From Kuafuiihalomonas sp964477875 (lineage in GTDB: Bacteria > Myxococcota > Kuafuiibacteriia > Kuafuiibacteriales > Kuafuiibacteriaceae), in contig CAYZFR010000027.1 of the NCBI GenBank assembly GCA_964477875.1, positions 1-29,693 on the forward strand: a stretch of 29,693 nucleotides of DNA. The letters are read 5' to 3'. Of the stretch, positions 24,224 to 29,693 are shown one piece after another (position 1 is the stretch's first letter; each line of letters begins with the position of its first letter). Under the pieces are notes generated by a model. That model saw only the letters and a list, made by a program, of their open reading frames with translations. It was not told where the DNA came from and searched no databases. Made by a program: the position numbers and the translations under genes.

Positions 24224-25558
24224 TCAGGCGAGGATGGGCAAGGCGCCCTTACAGAGATCCGGATCGCCAAAGCTGTCGCCTTCGACGCCCATGGCGTTCA
24301 TCAAGGTGACGAGCAGGTCGTTGTGGTAGCGACCCGAGAAGGCGTTGAATTCACCGGCTCGGAGAGCGCCGCCGAGGCTGCCCGCCAATACGTAGGGCAT
24401 GTTGCTGTGGGAGTGGGTGTTTCCGACCGAGATCTCCGACAGCCACAGGATGGCGGTGTTGTCGAAGACGGTGCCGTCACCTTCGGGAATGGCTTCGAGG
24501 GCCTCGATCAGCCGGGCGAGGAGCTCGGCCTGATAGGTCGCGATGTCGGTCCAGGCCTTCTGGGAAATCTGATCGCTGAGCCCCGTGTGCGAGATGTCGT
24601 GGTTGGTCGCGGGGCGGCCGACCCACGGGTAGCTCACCCGGGCCCAGGCGTTGGAGAACTGGAAGGTCGCCACCCGGGTCAGGTCGCAGGCCAAGGCGCT
24701 GGCGAGGATGTCGATCTGCAGCTCCGCCACCCGGCGCATGGTGGCGTCGTTGTCGGGGTCAGGCTGCTCGTCGCCGTTGACGTCGGCGACCATGGGCTTG
24801 GCCGGTGCGGTGCAGCTCCCGCTGCCTCCGCCGCTCTGCTGGGCGATCCGAGACTGCAGCTCCATGACACGAGCCTGGTGGGCGTCGAGCACGTCCCGCT
24901 CCTCGGCCGGGACCCGAGCCCGGAGCGCCGAGAACTGGGCCCTGACCGCGTCCAGGGCCCGGAGCTGGAGAGCCTCGTCCTCGGGCCGGACGCTCGCCCC
25001 CGGGAACAAGCTCTGCCACACCGTGGCTGGATCCGAGATCGGGCTCAGCGGCTGGCCGGGGCCAGCATAGGAAAGCCGGCTCATGTTGGTAGAGCGGTAG
25101 TTGTCCCCCCGCACGCCGAGCTGAAGGCTCGGAAAGGGCGTGTCGGGTTGGAGCCGCTGGACCAGATACTGATCCAATGAGATCCCGTTCGCCCAGCCAG
25201 CCAGCTGACCGTTGTTGCTAGGCATGGTGCCCGACCGGAGCTCGACGCCGGTCAGCGCCGTTCCCATGCCGCGAGCGTGGGGTCCGCCGGGGCCGAGGGC
25301 GGCCATGTCGAGTCCGCCCACAAAGCTGAGCTTCTCACGGAAACGCTCCAGGGACGCGTGGACCGTATTGAGCGTGAAGTCCCGAGGCGTGGCCCCTGGC
25401 GTTGGCCACCAGGTCTGAACGGGTACCCCGTTGGGCGCGTACATGAAGACCAGACGCTTCGGAGGGCCGCTCTCGGCTCGGGCCCTCAGGGAGGGCAGCA
25501 TCGGGAGCGCGACGGCGGCGCCGCCGACGCCCCGGAGAAAGTTCCGGCGGGTTATCAT
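24224..25558 (-). CDS. Tat-exported DUF1552 protein
   Basis: A 444-aa protein. The N-terminus MITRRNFLRG with a following Ala-rich stretch and ARA cleavage site (about residue 28) is a Tat signal, so the protein is probably folded before export and may hold a cofactor. The body matches DUF1552 in length and landmarks: VFMYAPNGVP, a helical region with DAHQARVMELQSRI, a mid-protein Cys (GSCTAPAKP), NTHSHSNMPYVLAGSLGG and the closing CKGALPILA-like end. DUF1552 is found with DUF1592 proteins in Myxococcota and Planctomycetota; the fold relates to alkaline-phosphatase/sulfatase-like DUF1501, but the reaction is unknown. Its start overlaps the stop of the DUF1592 gene by 4 bases. Confidence 0.93.
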   Translation of the reverse strand: MITRRNFLRGVGGAAVALPMLPSLRARAESGPPKRLVFMYAPNGVPVQTWWPTPGATPRDFTLNTVHASLERFREKLSFVGGLDMAALGPGGPHARGMGTALTGVELRSGTMPSNNGQLAGWANGISLDQYLVQRLQPDTPFPSLQLGVRGDNYRSTNMSRLSYAGPGQPLSPISDPATVWQSLFPGASVRPEDEALQLRALDAVRAQFSALRARVPAEERDVLDAHQARVMELQSRIAQQSGGGSGSCTAPAKPMVADVNGDEQPDPDNDATMRRVAELQIDILASALACDLTRVATFQFSNAWARVSYPWVGRPATNHDISHTGLSDQISQKAWTDIATYQAELLARLIEALEAIPEGDGTVFDNTAILWLSEISVGNTHSHSNMPYVLAGSLGGALRAGEFNAFSGRYHNDLLVTLMNAMGVEGDSFGDPDLCKGALPILA

Positions 25559-27189
25559 GGCTCACCTCCGGAGAAGCGGGTCGTAAAGCTGGTCGATGTC
25601 ACCAAGCTCACCAGCATCTCCTCGAAGCGGTCGCTCTCGAGGAGGGATTCGGTCATCGCGTCGATGGTTTCGAAGTCGGCCCGGGTCTCGAAGCGGCCCA
25701 TCGCATAGCGGAACCATTGGGTCGCCATGCAGCGCCCGACCTCCTCGGCGCCAGCCAAGCGCTCGGCGAGCGCGTTGGCGCCGGTGAGCGGCCCCTGGAT
25801 GTTCGGGTCTTTGGTCCGGGGCAGGGCCCCGCTGGCGTCGACCGGGAAACCGTTCTCTTCGTCCCGCCAGGACCCCATGCCGTCGAAGTTCTCGAAGAGG
25901 AAGCCCACCGGGTCGATGTACTGGTGGCAGCTCGCGCAGTTTGGGTCCTCGGTGTGCTGCTCGAAGCGCTCTCGGGTGGTCCGATCGAAGACCGGCTCCG
26001 GCGGGACGATCGGAGTCCCGGGGGGCGGCGACTGCAAGGTCTGGCAGAGCAGGCGCTCCAGAACGAAGACGCCCCGGGCGATGGGGCCAGATCGATCGGG
26101 CTTGGCGAGCAGAGCCAGCAGCGCAGGCTGGGTCAGAAGGCCGCCCGACCGCTCCGCGCCGGCAGGCACGGGATCCATGACCCCGCCCGGCGGGGTCGGC
26201 AGGCCGTAGATCTCGGCCATCTGCGGCGTCGCCCAGACCTTGTCGCCCTGGAACAGCGAGCTCCAGCCGCCCTCCTGCTCGAGGAGCACGTGGTCCATGA
26301 AGGCGTGCAGCGACGCCCGAAGCTCGAGCGCCATCTCCGGCGAAAAGCGCGGGTAGATGTTCGGGGCCTTCGTCATGCTGTCGAAGTTCTTCGTCTCGAG
26401 GAGCTGGGCGTAGAAATTCTCCATGCCCGCCCGAGCCCTAGGGTCCTGCAGCATGGTCCGAGCCTGGGCGACCAGGGCCGCCTCGTCCGAGAGCGCGCCC
26501 GCCTCGGCCTGGTCGAGGAGGGGCTCATCGGGGGGCTCGTTCCACAGAAGGTACGCGAGCCGAGTCGCCAGAGCCGGGCCATCGAGGAGCACCGGCGCCT
26601 GGTCGGCCGGCTCGGGTCCGGTCTCGACGCGATACAAGAACTGGGGCGACTGGAGCACGGCTTGGACCACACCGGTCAGGCCCGCCCGGTGCCCCTGGCT
26701 GGACGCCAGTTCATCGTAGACGCTCCGTAGAAGGTCTTGCTCCGACGGACCGAGGGTTCGCCGAAAGGCTCGGCGCCCGAAGCGATCGATGAAGTCGTAG
26801 GCGCAGCTGGCGCTCTCGTCGCAGCCGGTCAGCTCGCCGGCGTCCTCGGTGACCTGTTCGGCGATCCGGACGGCGGCCCGCTGGTAGGCCTCGACATGGG
26901 TCGCGGTGGCCGCGTTGGCCGACGCGAAGTTGTCGAAGCCGACCACCTGATTCTCGCTCGGCAGGCCCTGATCCGCCTGCGCGACGCCCAGGATCGCCTG
27001 CACGGTCTGGGCGTACTCGGCCCGGGTCAGCAGGCGGAGAGGCGAAGGACGCGCAGAAATGTCCCCGTTGGGCGCCGGGGCTGGGCTGGGCTCGGGCGCC
27101 GAATCCGATCCGCCGATCGGAGGTCCGAGGCTTTCCGGGGCGCACGCTGCCAGGCAGGCGAGCATTCCTATGAGGACACGCAGTCTCAC
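25555..27189 (-). CDS. DUF1592-type lipoprotein with one c-type heme motif
   Basis: A 544-aa protein. GTG 27189 has an AGGA ribosome site 9 bases upstream and gives a compact lipoprotein signal (MRLRVLIGMLACLAAC, Cys 16). GTG 27219 would add ten residues and overlap the upstream gene. After a Pro-rich linker come the DUF1587/1595/1592/1588/1585 modules in the usual order: RLLTRAEYAQTVQAILG, RFGRRAFRRTL, RLAYLLWNEPPDEPL, the DUF1588 segment RGVFVLERLLCQ and a heme site CASCH (codons at 25924-25938). The end has RWFRYAMGR, typical of DUF1585. These cytochrome-like proteins usually travel with DUF1552 partners and are thought to act in periplasmic redox chemistry on an unknown substrate. Only one CxxCH was seen. 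Confidence 0.92.
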   Translation of the reverse strand: MRLRVLIGMLACLAACAPESLGPPIGGSDSAPEPSPAPAPNGDISARPSPLRLLTRAEYAQTVQAILGVAQADQGLPSENQVVGFDNFASANAATATHVEAYQRAAVRIAEQVTEDAGELTGCDESASCAYDFIDRFGRRAFRRTLGPSEQDLLRSVYDELASSQGHRAGLTGVVQAVLQSPQFLYRVETGPEPADQAPVLLDGPALATRLAYLLWNEPPDEPLLDQAEAGALSDEAALVAQARTMLQDPRARAGMENFYAQLLETKNFDSMTKAPNIYPRFSPEMALELRASLHAFMDHVLLEQEGGWSSLFQGDKVWATPQMAEIYGLPTPPGGVMDPVPAGAERSGGLLTQPALLALLAKPDRSGPIARGVFVLERLLCQTLQSPPPGTPIVPPEPVFDRTTRERFEQHTEDPNCASCHQYIDPVGFLFENFDGMGSWRDEENGFPVDASGALPRTKDPNIQGPLTGANALAERLAGAEEVGRCMATQWFRYAMGRFETRADFETIDAMTESLLESDRFEEMLVSLVTSTSFTTRFSGGEP

Positions 27190-27200
27190 ACTTATACGTC

Positions 27201-28157
27201 CTACAATGTCTTCAACCACGCGGTCAGGTCATCGACCAGACGGTCCGTGTTTTCCGGCGAGAGAATTTGCCCCGCCAGCACATGGGGATCCGAGGCGCCG
27301 CTGAGCTCGAGGCGCTTTTTAGGGTCAGCCCCGAGCCGTTCGTAGGCGTTCCGGACTGCCTCGGGATCGATGACCTCGTCGTCACTCGAGTGCACGACCA
27401 AGGTCGGCGCCTCCAAGGACGCGAGGGGCCCCTGCCGCGCCGCTTGGACGAGGGCCTGCATGGGAAAGAGGGCCTCGATCGGATAGCTCGTCGTCCAGTA
27501 GCGCCCCTGAGCTTCATTCACCGGCTCCCAGCTCCGCACTTCACCCGCAACCCACGGCACCCATGTGCGGGCCCAGGGCCAGAGCAGCAGCTCGGCCGAC
27601 GCATCCTTGGGCCCGAAGTTGGGCGAGACCCAGAGGTGGGCCGAGGGCTTCTCCACGCCGTACATGCTCACGTAGGCGTCCAGAGTCGCACCGGTCGAGA
27701 CCCCGAGGACCGCCACCCGCTCGCCCAGCCGCCATCCGATCCGAACCGCCTCTCGATAGTCTCGGATCCAGGCGTCGGCGGTGGCCTTCGCGAGCGCCTC
27801 CCCGTCGAGACCGTGGCCGGTGAGCCGGGTCTCGAAGAGGTTGGCCCCCAGCGCCTCCGCCACCCGCTCCGGCACTGGCGCCAGCTCCTGGCGACTGGAC
27901 GAGAAGCCGTGCACATAGACCAGACTCCACGGCGTCCGGCGCCGAGCGCCCCCGCTCGCCCAGACGATCCGCTTCTCCGTGCCCGGAGTAGGATCTTGCT
28001 TCGCCTCCGACGCTGCCAGCCACGCGTCGAGCTCGTCCAACCTCGGCACCCTCGGTGGCTGGAGGTTCGGCGGCGGCATTACCTCCCTTGGCCCGACCCA
28101 AACGCCGAGGACCGCGCCTGCACCGACCAAACCTGCCACCACGCCCCATCTTGCCAT
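27201..28157 (-). CDS. Membrane-anchored alpha/beta hydrolase
   Basis: A 318-aa protein. ATG 28157 has a strong GGAGGAG ribosome site, while the open frame further upstream runs into sequence outside any plausible gene. A short N-terminal membrane helix (about 4-22) is followed by a Pro-rich linker and the hydrolase fold: oxyanion segment YVHGFSSS (81-88), LTGHG (112-116), the nucleophile elbow GVSTG (Ser 154), LVVHSSDDEVID with the acid Asp near 260, and the histidine in DPHVL (His 292). This is a complete Ser-Asp-His triad, so an esterase/lipase-like activity is likely. The substrate is unknown. It is the first gene of the cluster with DUF1592 and DUF1552, ending 11 bases before the next start. 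Confidence 0.9.
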   Translation of the reverse strand: MARWGVVAGLVGAGAVLGVWVGPREVMPPPNLQPPRVPRLDELDAWLAASEAKQDPTPGTEKRIVWASGGARRRTPWSLVYVHGFSSSRQELAPVPERVAEALGANLFETRLTGHGLDGEALAKATADAWIRDYREAVRIGWRLGERVAVLGVSTGATLDAYVSMYGVEKPSAHLWVSPNFGPKDASAELLLWPWARTWVPWVAGEVRSWEPVNEAQGRYWTTSYPIEALFPMQALVQAARQGPLASLEAPTLVVHSSDDEVIDPEAVRNAYERLGADPKKRLELSGASDPHVLAGQILSPENTDRLVDDLTAWLKTL

Positions 28158-28190
28158 GCTCTCCTCCCTTCCCGAGGCCTCAGGCCCCAA

Positions 28191-28207
28191 GCTCCCAGGT
28201 GGGGAGC
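28191..28207 (-). terminator. GC-rich hairpin downstream of enolase
   Basis: GCTCCC and GGGAGC make a perfect 6-bp stem with a 5-base loop, 24 bases after the enolase stop and upstream of the hydrolase start. Only a weak T-run follows on the - strand, so it may pause or partly terminate transcription between the two genes. Confidence 0.35.
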
Positions 28208-28230
28208 GGAATCGCGAAGCCGAGCGTCGC

Positions 28231-29505
<1,275 letters not shown>

Positions 29506-29522
29506 GCCTGCGCTTAGCAGGC
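29506..29522 (-). promoter_or_regulatory. Hairpin touching the enolase start codon
   Basis: GCCTGC and GCAGGC form a perfect 6-bp stem with a 5-base loop immediately upstream of ATG 29505 on the - strand. The arm next to the start holds the only AGG-like ribosome sequence. The hairpin could therefore limit initiation, or could simply be part of a short promoter whose TAAGCG lies 5 bases before the ATG. Confidence 0.4.
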
Positions 29523-29577
29523 CAACTGCCGGAGGTCGATGCGAATGACCGCATCGAAGGGGACTCGGAGGTTCGGC

Positions 29578-29693
29578 TCAGAGGAGCCCGAAGTTCGGCC
29601 GTTGGTCGAAGCGGTGATGGGCCTCGATGAAGCGAACTGTCCGCGTACGGCTGCGCATCACGCAGGAGTAGGTCAGCGCCCCGCCCCGGCGAA
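29578..29693 (-). CDS. C-terminal end of an unidentified protein, cut by the window edge
   Basis: On the - strand the frame is open from the window's last base to the TGA at 29578, giving 37 complete residues ending in FIEAHHRFDQRPNFGLL. The segment alternates charged and hydrophobic residues (YSCVMRSRTRTVRFIEA), like one or two beta strands with a basic edge. It ends 72 bases before the enolase start, on the same strand, so it could be the upstream gene of the same transcript. Too short to identify. The 5' end lies outside the window. Confidence 0.55.
   Translation of the reverse strand, partial: RRGGALTYSCVMRSRTRTVRFIEAHHRFDQRPNFGLL

Noticed and set aside
27190..27219. Earlier GTG start for the DUF1592 lipoprotein
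   Set aside because: It adds charged residues before the signal peptide and overlaps the upstream gene, while GTG 27189 has a spaced AGGA ribosome site.

Overview
This window is GC-rich DNA, densely coding on both strands, most likely from a myxobacterium-like member of Myxococcota. The evidence is the mix of families: a protein with an AgmX/PglI (TonB-like) C-terminus, myxobacterial outer-membrane beta-barrels, large TPR proteins resembling the Glt/Nfs gliding and spore-coat machinery, an FHA-type sigma-54 activator, a DUF1552/DUF1592 pair and many lipoproteins of unknown function. It is a draft assembly: 100 Ns (14608-14707) mark a scaffold join. I saw no rRNA, tRNA, CRISPR array, transposase or prophage gene, and no gene-free stretch longer than about 175 bases.

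Layout. (A) 1-9693, + strand: a tightly coupled operon of seven genes. It encodes a GltG-like trans-envelope protein (5' end outside the window), two paralogous outer-membrane beta-barrels, two periplasmic TPR proteins (532 and 1107 aa) and two exported, probably lipid-anchored proteins. Five of the six gene junctions overlap or nearly overlap. Together they look like the periplasmic and outer-membrane part of a Glt/Nfs-type machine; no TolQR/AglRQS-type motor gene is in the window. (B) 9712-11090, - strand: two lipoprotein genes of unknown function, divergent from (C) 11117-14286, + strand: a coiled-coil lipoprotein, a 664-aa TPR protein and a small helical protein. (D) 14288-17894: a small Cys-rich lipoprotein, the assembly gap, a VWA/thrombospondin-3-like lipoprotein (both -) and a beta-propeller lipoprotein (+). 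(E) 17918-24137: an FHA/AAA+/Fis sigma-54 activator (-) divergent from a three-gene operon (+) encoding a GldA-like ATPase, a fused GldF-GldG protein and a DUF4340 protein. The shared upstream region holds a perfect 8-bp inverted repeat and a sigma-70-like promoter. (F) 24224-28157, - strand: an alpha/beta hydrolase, a DUF1592-type c-heme lipoprotein and a Tat-exported DUF1552 protein. (G) 28231-29693, - strand: enolase and the last 37 codons of an unidentified gene.

About nine of the 24 genes encode predicted lipoproteins and most of the rest act in the envelope, so the window is essentially a cell-surface region. Several start codons sit 6-7 bases after a -10-like TANNNT box with no Shine-Dalgarno sequence, which suggests leaderless transcripts. 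All functional links between modules are inference from families and gene order; no database search was run.
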